From positions 260,428 to 324,427 of the forward strand of contig NZ_FPAZ01000003.1 in assembly GCF_900116435.1 (NCBI RefSeq): a stretch of 64,000 bases of DNA, read 5' to 3'. Origin of the DNA: Pseudoalteromonas lipolytica. GTDB lineage: Bacteria > Pseudomonadota > Gammaproteobacteria > Enterobacterales > Alteromonadaceae. Below the pieces are notes generated by a model. The model worked only from the letters and a program-made list of their open reading frames with translations, was not told the DNA's origin and made no database searches. Position numbers and translations under genes: made by a program. Positions 18,162-27,394 of the stretch are shown here, piece after piece (position 1 is the first letter of the stretch; each line of letters begins with the position of its first letter).

Positions 18162-18617
18162 TTATAAGGTTGGGTTTTTCAGTTGACGCTGGAAGAACTG
18201 ATTAGAGGCAAACTCGTCCAACATTTTTTGTTCATTTTTAGCCACTATCGCAGCCTGTTTTAACGCGTGTTTCTCAATTAATTTAGCGACTGCTTTTGCT
18301 TTAACTTGCTGTTTTAGCCACAGTGTTTTTCTTTGCGATACAACTTGTTTTGCCGTATTAACAGTACTAGCTTGTTGGCGAATGGCTTCTTCGATTTTTG
18401 CTATAAACGAATGGTACTGACTAAATCCTGCGCTTGATAAACCAGAACGGCCTTTTAAGTGCAATTGCTGTGAGTACTCTAATCGAAAGTTGTTTAAACC
18501 TTGCAGTTTTTGTTGATTACTTTGCAAGTGCTGCTGTGCTTTTAAGTAATCCATGCGCAATGATTCTTCTTTGTCGTTTTCAAGCTTTAATAATAAATCA
18601 AGTTTACTGTTTGCCAT
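18162..18617 (-). CDS. fliJ: Flagellar export protein FliJ
   Basis: FliJ is the coiled-coil stalk-like subunit of the export ATPase complex. The protein is almost wholly charged and helical (151 residues) with Gln-rich heptads. It contains LDLLLKLENDKEESLRMDYLKAQQ at the N-terminus, as usual for FliJ. It starts where fliI ends (one shared base). Confidence 0.93.
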   Translation of the reverse strand: MANSKLDLLLKLENDKEESLRMDYLKAQQHLQSNQQKLQGLNNFRLEYSQQLHLKGRSGLSSAGFSQYHSFIAKIEEAIRQQASTVNTAKQVVSQRKTLWLKQQVKAKAVAKLIEKHALKQAAIVAKNEQKMLDEFASNQFFQRQLKNPTL

Positions 18618-19951
18618 TATGCTTGTCCTAATAACTGCGCAAGGCCTTGAAGGCCATCATCATAACTGATCACATCTTTCATGCCTTGCTGTAGGAATTG
18701 ATTGACTCTTGGCATCATATTAATGGCTTGATCGAGCATCGGGTCAGTGCCTTTTTGATATGCTCCAAGCGTGATCATATCTTTATTCTGCTGATACATT
18801 GAATAAACCTGTTTAAGCACACGTGCTTGCTGCATATGCGCCTCTGACACCACTTGCGGCATCACCCGCGAGATCGACTTTTCAATGTCTATTGCGGGAT
18901 AATGGCCGCTATCAGCAAGCTCTCGAGAGAGCACAATATGTCCATCAAGAATAGCTCGAGCCGAGTCAGCAATAGGGTCTTGCATATCATCCCCCTCACT
19001 CAGTACCGTAAAAAAGGCTGTGATAGATCCTTGCCCTTCGCCGCCATTCCCCGCACGTTCTACCAATGCTGGTAACTTAGCAAACACCGAGGGTGGATAG
19101 CCTTTTGTTGCCGGTGGCTCACCCACTGCCAGCGCTATTTCACGCTGTGCCATAGCATAACGGGTTACAGAGTCGAGCAGTAACAGCACATTAAGCCCTT
19201 GGTCACGAAAATATTCTGCAATGGTTACTGCACTTTCGCAGCCTTTTAAACGCATCAAGGGAGATGCATCAGCAGGAGCAGCAACGACCACTGAACGTTT
19301 ACGCCCTTCTACTCCTAGTATTTCTTCAATAAACTCTTTGACCTCACGGCCACGCTCACCCACAAGACCAACAACAATGACGTCAGCCTCTGAACCACGA
19401 GTCATCATTCCTAGCAGCACCGACTTACCAACACCAGAGCCTGCAAACAAGCCCATACGCTGGCCTTGACCCACCGTAATCACAGAATTTATCGCACGAA
19501 CACCCACATCCATCGGCTGACTAATTGGTCTTCTTGAAAGGGGGTTAATTGTATTTTGCGCAAACTTGAGGTAGTGCTCAGCATTAACAGCACCCAGCCC
19601 ATCCAACGGTCGACCTAAGCCGTCAACAACCCGACCTAATAAGCCCATCCCTACAGGCAACCCCGTTTCATTAACTTGTGGGATCACCCTTGCACCGGGG
19701 AGTACTCCAGAAATATGGTCGTTTGGCATCAAATAAAGCGTTTGGTCGTTAAAACCAACCACTTCAGCATCGACAAACCCATTGATAGTTTCTATTTTAC
19801 ATTGGCTGCCTACTGGCGCTCTCAAACCTCTTGCTTCAAGCGTCAAACCGACTACGCGCGTCAACATACCCGCAACGGCCGGTTTAGGAACTTTAATATG
19901 CTTTTCGTACCGTTTTAAACGGTCGCTAAGGGTCATTGATTGACTACTCAT
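18617..19951 (-). CDS. fliI: Flagellum-specific ATPase FliI
   Basis: FliI is the hexameric ATPase that energises flagellar export. It resembles the F1-beta fold. Seen: Walker A GSGVGKSV at 171-178, Walker [21 protein letters not shown], and the ATPase alpha/beta signature [14 protein letters not shown]. At 444 residues the length is normal. The first ATG is chosen, with AGG 6 bases upstream. The gene lies between fliH and fliJ. Confidence 0.97.
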   Translation of the reverse strand: MSSQSMTLSDRLKRYEKHIKVPKPAVAGMLTRVVGLTLEARGLRAPVGSQCKIETINGFVDAEVVGFNDQTLYLMPNDHISGVLPGARVIPQVNETGLPVGMGLLGRVVDGLGRPLDGLGAVNAEHYLKFAQNTINPLSRRPISQPMDVGVRAINSVITVGQGQRMGLFAGSGVGKSVLLGMMTRGSEADVIVVGLVGERGREVKEFIEEILGVEGRKRSVVVAAPADASPLMRLKGCESAVTIAEYFRDQGLNVLLLLDSVTRYAMAQREIALAVGEPPATKGYPPSVFAKLPALVERAGNGGEGQGSITAFFTVLSEGDDMQDPIADSARAILDGHIVLSRELADSGHYPAIDIEKSISRVMPQVVSEAHMQQARVLKQVYSMYQQNKDMITLGAYQKGTDPMLDQAINMMPRVNQFLQQGMKDVISYDDGLQGLAQLLGQA

Positions 19952-19968
19952 AGTGAGCCTAAAAAGAG

Positions 19969-20787
19969 TTAGATACCACTATTATGCAAGAAGTTTTCCA
20001 ATGTTTCTTTGACGCGTGTTTTTACGGTCATATCGATGGATGATTGCGGGGTTTTTATTTCGCAGCCGCCGCGTTCAAGTGTCGGTTCTGCTACTAATTG
20101 CCAGTGATTATCTGCAATAGTTTGCTCACCGTAACTTTCGGTGATCAGCGCAATGTCATCTGGGTGTAGATGAATACGCACTCTTGTTTGCTCTTCTGCT
20201 AGTGCATCAATAGCGTGTTTAAGTGCATGCAAAATAACATCTGGTGATGTTTTTATTTCTTGATAGATAAGCGATTCGCTGAGCATAACGGCTAGTTGAA
20301 CAAGTTGCTTTTCAGCACTTTCATCCACTTTTGATAAGGGCTGAGTTAGGCTATCAAGCAAACTTCTTAGCGTAGTCAGTTGCTCTTCTAAAATCGGTTT
20401 TATGTCTTCTTGGCCTTGTGCTTTACCCAGCTCAACACCTTCTTTGTAGCCTGCTTCTTTTCCTTCACCCACGCCTTTTTCAAAGCCATCAATGTAACCT
20501 TGCTCATGGCCTTGCTTTAAGCCTTCGTCGAAAGCATCTTGACGAATTTTTTCAAGCTCAGCCATCGTCAAAGGTGGAAATTCAGGTTCTTCTGGTTCTT
20601 CTTCAACGTCTTTTTTTTCTTGCTCTTTACGGTACAGATCAGCCAAAGGGGTACCGTAAGCTGTTGAGCGCCCAGCAAACTTTCGGGTATCTTGCGCTAC
20701 ATCAGGAATCGGCCAGTTCTCGAGTAGTTCATCGACTGCGTCACTTGCATGAACTGGGCGTCCGGGATGAAAAGAAGGCTTTGTCAT
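19969..20787 (-). CDS. fliH: Flagellar assembly protein FliH
   Basis: FliH is the peripheral stalk and negative regulator of FliI. A variable acidic N-terminus precedes a run of GxxxG-type repeats ([20 protein letters not shown] and on, about 105-140), the recognised FliH glycine-repeat helix. The C-terminal V-ATPase E-like domain ends with [18 protein letters not shown]. At 272 residues it is normal for this group. It is 3 bases downstream of fliG. Confidence 0.95.
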   Translation of the reverse strand: MTKPSFHPGRPVHASDAVDELLENWPIPDVAQDTRKFAGRSTAYGTPLADLYRKEQEKKDVEEEPEEPEFPPLTMAELEKIRQDAFDEGLKQGHEQGYIDGFEKGVGEGKEAGYKEGVELGKAQGQEDIKPILEEQLTTLRSLLDSLTQPLSKVDESAEKQLVQLAVMLSESLIYQEIKTSPDVILHALKHAIDALAEEQTRVRIHLHPDDIALITESYGEQTIADNHWQLVAEPTLERGGCEIKTPQSSIDMTVKTRVKETLENFLHNSGI

Positions 20788-20790
20788 GGT

Positions 20791-21831
20791 TTACAGGAAC
20801 TCCTCACCACCGCCACCGCCAAGCATAATTTCGCCTGAGTCAGCTAAACGACGTGCTGTAGACAGAATTTCTTTTTGTGCCGCTTCTACTTCACTAATAC
20901 GCACAGGGCCCATAGCTTCTAAGTCGTCGGCCAGTAATTCCGCTGCACGTTTAGACATATTACTTAAGATCTTCTCTTTCAGTGCCTCATCTGTGCCTTT
21001 AATCGCTTTCATAAGGACATCTTGCTGTACTTCGCGCAGAATCGCTTGAATACCTCGATCTTCTACATCCATTAAGTTTTCGAATACGAACATCAAGTCT
21101 TGAATTTGTTGCGACATTTCTTCGTCATGCTCACGAATCGAATCCATTAACTGACCTTCAATATTGGTATCAAGGTAGTTCATGATATCTGCCGCTGCTT
21201 TTAAGCCGCCCATTTTCGCTGCCTGTGCACCTGCTTGGCCGGCGAACTGTTTCTCCATGATCTCGTTTAACTCTTGCAATGCAGCTGGTTGAACTTCTTC
21301 AAGGTTCGCAATACGCATCGTTAAATCAAGACGCACTTTCTCTGGGAATTGCGACAGAATCTCGGCTGATTGCTCAGGCTCTAAGTAAGAAAGCACAATG
21401 GTTTGAATCTGCGGGTGCTCATTACGAATAATATTAGCCACCTGTTTCGAGTCCATCCACTTAAGTGAATCAAGACCTTTCGCTCCCGAACCCATCACAA
21501 TTTGGTCGATTAGGCTGGCGGCCTTATCTTCACCAAGTGCGGCCGTAAGCGCTTTTTTAATAAAGTCTTCAGATTGGAAACCTATGGTACTGAAGCTTTG
21601 AATTTGCTCAATAAACAAGTTATGAACGGCGCTGATTTTCGCTTGCGATAAATCGTCTAATGCAGCCATCGCCATGCCCACTTTTTGCACTTGCTTAGGC
21701 TCTAAGTGTTTTAGAATTTGCGCAGCATCTTCTTCCGATAAACTCAGCAATAAAATCGCTGCTTTATCAACACCGTCTAATTTATCAACATCAAACGCCG
21801 GTGGGAGTTGTTTTTGTTCTTGATCAGTCAT
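20791..21831 (-). CDS. fliG: Flagellar motor switch protein FliG
   Basis: FliG is the rotor subunit that contacts the stator. N-terminal AAILLLSLSEEDAAQILKHLEP matches FliG-N. The central EHPQIQTIVLSYLEPEQSAEIL is the armadillo EHPQ motif. The C-terminal domain carries the torque helix region (FVFENLMDVEDRGIQAILREV, with DDLEAMGPVRISEVEAAQKEI). Compared with enteric FliG the protein ends in a short Gly-rich tail. The length of 346 residues is normal. It overlaps fliF by 8 bases. Confidence 0.97.
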   Translation of the reverse strand: MTDQEQKQLPPAFDVDKLDGVDKAAILLLSLSEEDAAQILKHLEPKQVQKVGMAMAALDDLSQAKISAVHNLFIEQIQSFSTIGFQSEDFIKKALTAALGEDKAASLIDQIVMGSGAKGLDSLKWMDSKQVANIIRNEHPQIQTIVLSYLEPEQSAEILSQFPEKVRLDLTMRIANLEEVQPAALQELNEIMEKQFAGQAGAQAAKMGGLKAAADIMNYLDTNIEGQLMDSIREHDEEMSQQIQDLMFVFENLMDVEDRGIQAILREVQQDVLMKAIKGTDEALKEKILSNMSKRAAELLADDLEAMGPVRISEVEAAQKEILSTARRLADSGEIMLGGGGGEEFL

Positions 21832-23539
21832 CTTCAGTTAACCACGCTTTCACTACTTGAGAAGACAGTTCTGGTTCATTAGCAACCAATGCACGAACTG
21901 CTTTGAGTAAATCTTCATCACCATGTAAATCTGGCAGCTGTAGTGTACCATCACTTGAGAATCCTACAGCAGCAGAGTCAAAGTCTTTATTTAGCATATC
22001 TAGCGTACTATCACCAATATCTACACCAGAGCTAAGTGCATCTTCATCATACTCTTCAAGTGTATCATCTGGGTAAATTAAGCGTTTCAGCATAGGTTTC
22101 ACAACCGCCATGATAAGTACGATAATCACTAATGCACCTAATGATAAACGTAATATCTTCATAAACCAGTCTTGTTCCCAAATAGGAACTTCTATGGCCG
22201 CAGCGGTGTCTTCACGTACAAACGGAACAGTAACAACTTCAAGCGCATCACCACGTTGCATATCAAACCCCACTCCGCCTTGTAGCAAGCGACGGATATT
22301 TGACAGCGCTTCAACAGAACGAGGAACCATTGTTGTCTCGCCGTTTTCACCCACTTGTGGCACATAGTCAACCGCAACAGATACACTAATACGACGAATA
22401 ACACCTGTTTGCTGACGCTTATGAGAAATAGTGGTATCTAGCTCGTAATTACGGGTTGCTTCTTTGTGCGAACGACTTGGGTTCATTGCACTACCAGCGC
22501 CCCCTTGTCCTGCAACTTCAGGAATATTTGAATTAACAGGCGGTTGATTAGTCAAGGCACCTGGGATCCCCACAGCAAGGCCACCAATGTTATTTTCTTC
22601 AAATGTTGTTTCACTGCGCACTGCAGGTAAGTCTGGGTTGTAGCGCTTTTGTGTTTCTTCTACCGCACTAAAGTCCATATTTAAATCAACTTGCGCAGTG
22701 TAATTACCTAAGCCTACGACAGGAATTAAGATGCTGTCGATTTTATTTAAGTATTCTTCTTCACGCTTGCGCTCAATTTCATATTCTTTGCGAGAACGCG
22801 CTGCCAGTGAATTTTGTGAACCCGAATTAAGTAAGCGACCGTTTTGATCTGTCACCGTAACACGCTCAGGTGAAAGACCTTGTACTGCAGAGGCAACAAT
22901 ATCAACAACTGAGTCGATTTCTTCACCATCTAACATGCGGCCACGTTTAAGAGTCAGTACAACGGTAGCTGATGGTAATTTTTCACGACGAGCAAATACG
23001 TTTTCTTTTGGAATTGCTAAAAGCACTTTGGCGCGAGTGACATTTTTTAGCTCTTCGATTGTACGAGCAAGTTGCTGCTCACGACCATGTTTTAAACGTT
23101 CACGTTCTAAGCGTTGGCTAACACCAAAGCCCATATCTTGCATGATGATGTCGGTGCCTGAGCTTGGCGCTTGCTCAAGACCTTCACGGGCCATCAATAA
23201 TTTAATATTTTGGTATTCGCCTTCTTCAACTGAGATGACATTACCATCAAGTTCATAATCAATCTTCTGTGCGTCTAAAAAGTCCAGCGTTTGGATAAGC
23301 TCTTCCGTTGGCATTTTACCCAGCGGTCGCATATCTGGTTGACGAGCCCAGATAATAATAAAAATTGCGATTGCCAAACAAATAGCCAGTGCAATGACCA
23401 ACGTCACCTGACGTAATACATCAACGCCATTGAGGGCACTGAGGTAGCCTGACTTTTGCTCTTGTTGATCATCCGTGTCTGAAGTATCGACACCGCCGCC
23501 TGCGAGGGCTAGATCAGTTGATTGATTAGATTGCGCCAC
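21824..23539 (-). CDS. fliF: Flagellar MS-ring protein FliF
   Basis: FliF forms the MS ring that founds the basal body. There are two membrane segments (about 43-68 and 457-480). The periplasmic YscJ/FliF part contains MAREGLEQAPSSGTDI and ITVTDQNGR-type signatures. The C-terminal cytoplasmic tail (VRALVANEPELSSQVVKAWL) binds FliG. At 571 residues it is typical. It lies 20 bases after fliE and overlaps fliG. Confidence 0.97.
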   Translation of the reverse strand: MAQSNQSTDLALAGGGVDTSDTDDQQEQKSGYLSALNGVDVLRQVTLVIALAICLAIAIFIIIWARQPDMRPLGKMPTEELIQTLDFLDAQKIDYELDGNVISVEEGEYQNIKLLMAREGLEQAPSSGTDIIMQDMGFGVSQRLERERLKHGREQQLARTIEELKNVTRAKVLLAIPKENVFARREKLPSATVVLTLKRGRMLDGEEIDSVVDIVASAVQGLSPERVTVTDQNGRLLNSGSQNSLAARSRKEYEIERKREEEYLNKIDSILIPVVGLGNYTAQVDLNMDFSAVEETQKRYNPDLPAVRSETTFEENNIGGLAVGIPGALTNQPPVNSNIPEVAGQGGAGSAMNPSRSHKEATRNYELDTTISHKRQQTGVIRRISVSVAVDYVPQVGENGETTMVPRSVEALSNIRRLLQGGVGFDMQRGDALEVVTVPFVREDTAAAIEVPIWEQDWFMKILRLSLGALVIIVLIMAVVKPMLKRLIYPDDTLEEYDEDALSSGVDIGDSTLDMLNKDFDSAAVGFSSDGTLQLPDLHGDEDLLKAVRALVANEPELSSQVVKAWLTEDD

Positions 23540-23559
23540 AATAATTCTCCACTACCTAG

Positions 23560-23892
23560 TTAAACAGGCATGTTCATGATTTCTTTATATGCTTCAACAA
23601 GTTTGTTGCGAACTTGCACCGTTGCTTCAAAAGCAACCGAAGACTTTTGCGAAGCAATCATTACTTCAGCAAGGGATACACTGCGGTCTCCCATCTCAAG
23701 TGCTGTTACTTTTTGTTTTGCTTCTTGCTGCAGGCCATTAACGGTATCTAGCGCGCTTGTAAGTAAGTCACCAAATTGCGCCGATGATGTTGGCTGAGCC
23801 TGAGTTGGTAAATTATTAACGGATTGACTACGGCTAGCTTCAAGTGCCATAGATTGCATTTCTTGAAATAATGCGCTGTTTTGAACTTTCAT
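23560..23892 (-). CDS. fliE: Flagellar hook-basal body protein FliE
   Basis: FliE links the MS ring to the rod. The conserved C-terminal half is seen in LTSALDTVNGLQQEAKQKV, VSLAEVMIASQKSSVAFEA and VQVRNKLVEAYKEIMNMPV. The ATG giving MKVQNSALFQ is chosen (110 residues), because GAGAG lies just upstream and the length fits the family. A TTG five codons earlier is possible but unneeded. It is first of the fliEFGHIJ block, with a sigma-54-like site upstream. Confidence 0.95.
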   Translation of the reverse strand: MKVQNSALFQEMQSMALEASRSQSVNNLPTQAQPTSSAQFGDLLTSALDTVNGLQQEAKQKVTALEMGDRSVSLAEVMIASQKSSVAFEATVQVRNKLVEAYKEIMNMPV

Positions 23893-23931
23893 AATACTCT
23901 CTGACAATGCAGTTTACTTATACACAGATAA

Positions 23932-23947
23932 AGCACAAAACGTGCCA
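23932..23947 (-). promoter_or_regulatory. Candidate sigma-54 promoter for fliE operon
   Basis: On the minus strand it reads TGGCACGTTTTGTGCT: a perfect -24 TGGCAC, GG-N10-GC spacing, and a -12 box with one mismatch. It sits about 40 bases upstream of the fliE ATG and is the natural promoter of fliEFGHIJ, downstream of the flrC terminator. Confidence 0.75.
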
Positions 23948-24005
23948 CAAAATAAATCATTATAAATCAACATATTAGATGGTTATTTTGTTTGTCAGAG
24001 TTTTG

Positions 24006-24037
24006 ACAGCAAACAAGCCCACATGGAGTGAGCTTGT
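24006..24037 (-). terminator. Probable terminator after flrBC
   Basis: Ten-base arms (24013-24022 and 24028-24037, one wobble pair) flank a 5-base loop. On the minus strand they are followed by TTTG, so the U-tract is short. The hairpin separates flrC from the fliE promoter. Confidence 0.5.
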
Positions 24038-24056
24038 CAGTTAAGGGGGGATGCTT

Positions 24057-25463
24057 TTAAGCGGGTAATGCAATACCTAAGTCGCGCATTTGAGCTAGTT
24101 TATATCTAAGTGTTCGTGGACTAATCCCTAATGTTTCAGCAACCTCTTTGCGCTTTCCTTTGCACCTAGCTAGGGTTTCTAAAATAATGCGATGCTCTTT
24201 GTCTTTAAGCTCATCTTTATAATTTCCCTGCTCGTTCACAGATGGAATTTCGTCATGCATGGGGTTAACCACTTGCTCTTTATAAACCGGGGCATTTTGC
24301 ACCGGTGCACTATTTACAGTCTGTGCTTTAACCGCTAAGAGCTCTTCAATAAATATATCGTCTTCATGAATGCTATTACCATCACATAGTATCAGTGCAC
24401 GCTGAATCACATTATCAAGTTCTCGGACATTACCCGGCCAAGCATGCGATAGCAGTTTTTGCTTAGCTTGCTCAGTTAATAATGCGATAGGCTCTTTACT
24501 TCTGATGCAATGACGCTCAATTAAATGCTCTGCAAGGACAATAATATCACCTGGGCGCTCACACAGCGGACGCCACATTAAAGGAAAAACATTTAAACGA
24601 TAATACAAATCTTCTCTGAATAAATTTTCGCTAACAGCTTCTTTTAAATCACGGTTACTGGTTGCGAGTACTCTAACATCGAGCTCAATGGTTTTACGAC
24701 CACCCAAACGCTCAACTTCACGCTCTTGCAAAACACGCAGTAACTTAGCTTGCAGACCCAAATCCATTTCAGTGATTTCGTCAAGCAAGATAGTGCCACC
24801 TTGTGCTTGTTCAAATTTGCCCGGACACGCTTGAATCGCCCCAGTAAATGCACCTTTTTCATAACCAAACAAGGTCGCTTCTAACATGTTCTCAGGAATA
24901 GCGGCACAGTTAATCGCTACAAAAGGGGCATCTGCGCGACTTGATTTATCGTGAATAAAGCGCGCCAGCACTTCTTTACCCGAACCACTGGGTCCGAGCA
25001 CCATGACACTGGCATCTGAACGTGCCACTTTACTGGCAAGCTCAAGTAATTTAATACTGGATGGATCCGCGACAATCGGCCCATCGGTTTCTTTTTCTTT
25101 CTCGGGTAAATAACGACTCACCATATTCAGTAAAACTTCGGGTGCAAATGGTTTAGCCATATAATCAATGGCCCCTAAACGCATTGCCTCAACCGCATCA
25201 TCAATGGTGGCGTATGCTGTCATCATTAATACTGGTAGTTCAGGGTAATTAAGTTTAATGCTACGCAATAAATCAAGGCCGCTCATCGCGCCCATTTGTA
25301 CATCGCTTACCACCAATGAATACGTTCCTTGCTTTAGCAATACCATTGCTTGCTCGGCACTGTCGGCAGCGATGCAATCAATACCTGACATTTCCAATGT
25401 ATCAATTAAGGCTTCGCGTAAGCCTGCGTCGTCTTCAACGACTAAAATAGAGTTCGTATTCAT
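24057..25463 (-). CDS. flrC: Sigma-54-dependent response regulator FlrC
   Basis: FlrC is phosphorylated by FlrB and activates class III (hook, basal body, major flagellin) sigma-54 promoters. The receiver domain has Asp54 in LVVSDVQMG. The AAA+ domain has Walker A GPSGSGKE at 167-174 and sigma-54 contact motif GAFTGA at 204-209. The C-terminal Fis-type helix-turn-helix is CKGKRKEVAETLGISPRTLRYKL. At 468 residues the length is normal. It overlaps flrB by 4 bases. Confidence 0.95.
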   Translation of the reverse strand: MNTNSILVVEDDAGLREALIDTLEMSGIDCIAADSAEQAMVLLKQGTYSLVVSDVQMGAMSGLDLLRSIKLNYPELPVLMMTAYATIDDAVEAMRLGAIDYMAKPFAPEVLLNMVSRYLPEKEKETDGPIVADPSSIKLLELASKVARSDASVMVLGPSGSGKEVLARFIHDKSSRADAPFVAINCAAIPENMLEATLFGYEKGAFTGAIQACPGKFEQAQGGTILLDEITEMDLGLQAKLLRVLQEREVERLGGRKTIELDVRVLATSNRDLKEAVSENLFREDLYYRLNVFPLMWRPLCERPGDIIVLAEHLIERHCIRSKEPIALLTEQAKQKLLSHAWPGNVRELDNVIQRALILCDGNSIHEDDIFIEELLAVKAQTVNSAPVQNAPVYKEQVVNPMHDEIPSVNEQGNYKDELKDKEHRIILETLARCKGKRKEVAETLGISPRTLRYKLAQMRDLGIALPA

Positions 25464-26572
25464 CTTGCCTCCACTGACGTAGTTTCTGCACTAATGGGTA
25501 GGATTAAACTAAAACATGCCCCCCCATGGGCATTATTAGCCACTTCGACCCGCCCTTGATGCGCATTAGCGACTGAGCTTACGACTGCAAGCCCAAGCCC
25601 TGTACCTTGGCTTTTCGTTGTGTAAAAGGGTTCAAATAATTTTTCGGCTTGGCTAATATCGACTCCAGGGCCATTATCGCTGACGCTGATACGAACACAG
25701 TGTTCACTCCTCTCATCACGCTGAGCGCTGAGTGACACTTTTGCGTGCTGGCCAATAATTTGAATGCTGTTATGAATAAGATTTTGAACAGCACTGGCTA
25801 ACGCTGTTTTATTGCCCACAATTTCAATATCGGGCTCTGGCAAACTAACGGTTAATTCACTGTGGTTTTGCGCCACCATAGCATCAGCCCCCGCTTTTAC
25901 TTCATTGAGTAATTGCTGCATTGATACACGCTCAACTACTTGCTGTTCGCCACTTTTAGCAAACAACAACATATCATTCACTTGGGTTTCTAAATCTTTT
26001 AATCGTGACATTAACTTGTTATGAAAATTACCACGCGAGCTTTCAGGTAAGCGTTTAGAGCCTAAATTAGCCGCATATAACATAGCAGCCGAAAGCGGTG
26101 TTCTTACTTGATGCGCAAGCGATGCGACCATTTTACCCAGCGCACTCAGGCGCTGCATGTGTGCAACACGCTTTTGCAGTCGGCGGGTTTCGGTCAAATC
26201 GGTCATTAAAATTAATTGCCCCGGTTCTGGCGTCAGAGCCGTTATATCAAGCTTAATCAAGCGACCATCTTTGAGTGAGACTTCGTGACCATCATCTTGT
26301 TTAGGACGAAAAGAGCGCTGAATAACGCTGAACCACTTTTCACCTTCCAGAGGCTCACCAAGCATATCGATAGCGATTTGATTCGCTTTTGCAATCATGC
26401 CGCGGCCATCCAATACCACAACCCCCGCAGGCATGGTATCAACCAAATGGCTCAACCAACTTGCTTGCTGACGAAGTTCACTCAACTCACCCACATACTC
26501 TTCTTGCTGTAAACATGGGTTATATTGATTAGCTGTGATAAATTGTGGTTTTAGTACATGTGCTAAGGCCAT
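25460..26572 (-). CDS. flrB: Flagellar sensor histidine kinase FlrB
   Basis: FlrB is a soluble histidine kinase that phosphorylates FlrC. No membrane segment is visible. A PAS-like domain (about 38-130) includes LVDTMPAGVVVLDGRGMIAKAN. The HisKA phospho-acceptor is His154 in SLAHQVRTPL. HATPase motifs are NLIHNSIQ (N-box), SDNGPGVD and GTGLGLAVV. At 370 residues it matches Vibrio/Shewanella FlrB. It is separated from its usual neighbour flrA by the opposite-strand tag gene. Confidence 0.94.
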   Translation of the reverse strand: MALAHVLKPQFITANQYNPCLQQEEYVGELSELRQQASWLSHLVDTMPAGVVVLDGRGMIAKANQIAIDMLGEPLEGEKWFSVIQRSFRPKQDDGHEVSLKDGRLIKLDITALTPEPGQLILMTDLTETRRLQKRVAHMQRLSALGKMVASLAHQVRTPLSAAMLYAANLGSKRLPESSRGNFHNKLMSRLKDLETQVNDMLLFAKSGEQQVVERVSMQQLLNEVKAGADAMVAQNHSELTVSLPEPDIEIVGNKTALASAVQNLIHNSIQIIGQHAKVSLSAQRDERSEHCVRISVSDNGPGVDISQAEKLFEPFYTTKSQGTGLGLAVVSSVANAHQGRVEVANNAHGGACFSLILPISAETTSVEAR

Positions 26573-26608
26573 AATCGATACTCAAAAAATCGTGTCTAGC
26601 TGTGTAAA

Positions 26609-26624
26609 TGCACAATCCGTACCA
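26609..26624 (-). promoter_or_regulatory. Candidate sigma-54 promoter for flrBC
   Basis: On the minus strand it reads TGGTACGGATTGTGCA, with GG-N10-GC spacing and one mismatch in each box. It sits about 40 bases upstream of flrB in the divergent flrB-tag gap. An FlrA-dependent sigma-54 promoter for flrBC is what the Vibrio-type cascade predicts. Confidence 0.65.
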
Positions 26625-26699
26625 TAATTATTATTGTTTTATTTCAGTAGTTTAGCGTTAATTTTACAACGACAAAAAAATGACAATCGCGAGGGAACG

Positions 26700-27287
26700 A
26701 TGCAACACCATCACCACAACCGCTGCCCATGGCTCGATACCAGCAAAGATGATTATGTCGCCTATCATGACGAAGAATGGGGGGTGCCAATTTATGATGA
26801 CCACCGCCTTTTTGAATTCATTACTTTAGAATCTGCACAAGCAGGACTCAGCTGGTACACAATTTTAAAAAAGCGTGATGGCTACCGTCGCGCCTTTAAA
26901 AATTTTGTTGTTGACGACGTTGCACAAATGGATGACAGCGACATTGAACGCCTAATGCAAGATGACGGCATTATTCGCAATCGCTTAAAAATTGCCGCCA
27001 CGATTAATAATGCCAAGCGATTTATTGAGATACAAAAAGAGTTTGGTAGCTTCTCAAATTACCAATGGCAGTTCGTTGGGGGGAAACCTTTGGTGAATAA
27101 TGTCGATAAACTTGAAGATTACCCAGCCATTACTGAAGCCTCGACAGCCTTTGCAAAAGATTTAAAAAAACGTGGTTTTAAATTTTTAGGTCCAACAACC
27201 GTTTATGCCCATATGCAGGCCTGTGGCATGGTTAACGATCACTGTAATGATTGTTTTAGAAAAGCCCAGATAATCGAGCAATATTAA
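26700..27287 (+). CDS. tag: DNA-3-methyladenine glycosylase I (Tag)
   Basis: Tag removes 3-methyladenine from alkylated DNA and has no known link to motility. Seen: the N-terminal CPWLDTSKDDYVAYHDEEWGVP with zinc-ligand Cys/His, ESAQAGLSWYTILKKRDGYR (family signature), and the C-terminal zinc ligands in GMVNDHCNDCFR. The ATG giving MQHHHHNRCPW is chosen, because GAGGGAAC lies immediately upstream and the family starts there. The gene runs opposite to its neighbours, between flrA and flrB, with a dyad-rich element downstream. Confidence 0.93.
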   Translation: MQHHHHNRCPWLDTSKDDYVAYHDEEWGVPIYDDHRLFEFITLESAQAGLSWYTILKKRDGYRRAFKNFVVDDVAQMDDSDIERLMQDDGIIRNRLKIAATINNAKRFIEIQKEFGSFSNYQWQFVGGKPLVNNVDKLEDYPAITEASTAFAKDLKKRGFKFLGPTTVYAHMQACGMVNDHCNDCFRKAQIIEQY

Positions 27288-27325
27288 GCGCTTGATTTAA
27301 ATAAAGGAAGGTATTGCGATATCAA

Positions 27326-27378
27326 GTAGGTCGTACTTTAGCCTGTTAATTCAGGTATTCCCGTAAACATCGACCTAC
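27326..27378. repeat. Dyad-symmetric intergenic element (possible dispersed repeat or bidirectional terminator)
   Basis: Perfect 8-base termini GTAGGTCG (27326-27333) and CGACCTAC (27371-27378) bracket a 53-base element. A second small inner dyad lies within it (CCTG-N6-CAGG, 27342-27355). An outer pair AGCGCTTG (27287-27294) and CAAGCGCT (27389-27396) flanks it and touches the stop codons of tag and flrA. It lacks clear T-runs, so it looks more like a REP/MITE-like repeat than a simple terminator. Confidence 0.55.
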
Positions 27379-27394
27379 ATAATACAAACAAGCG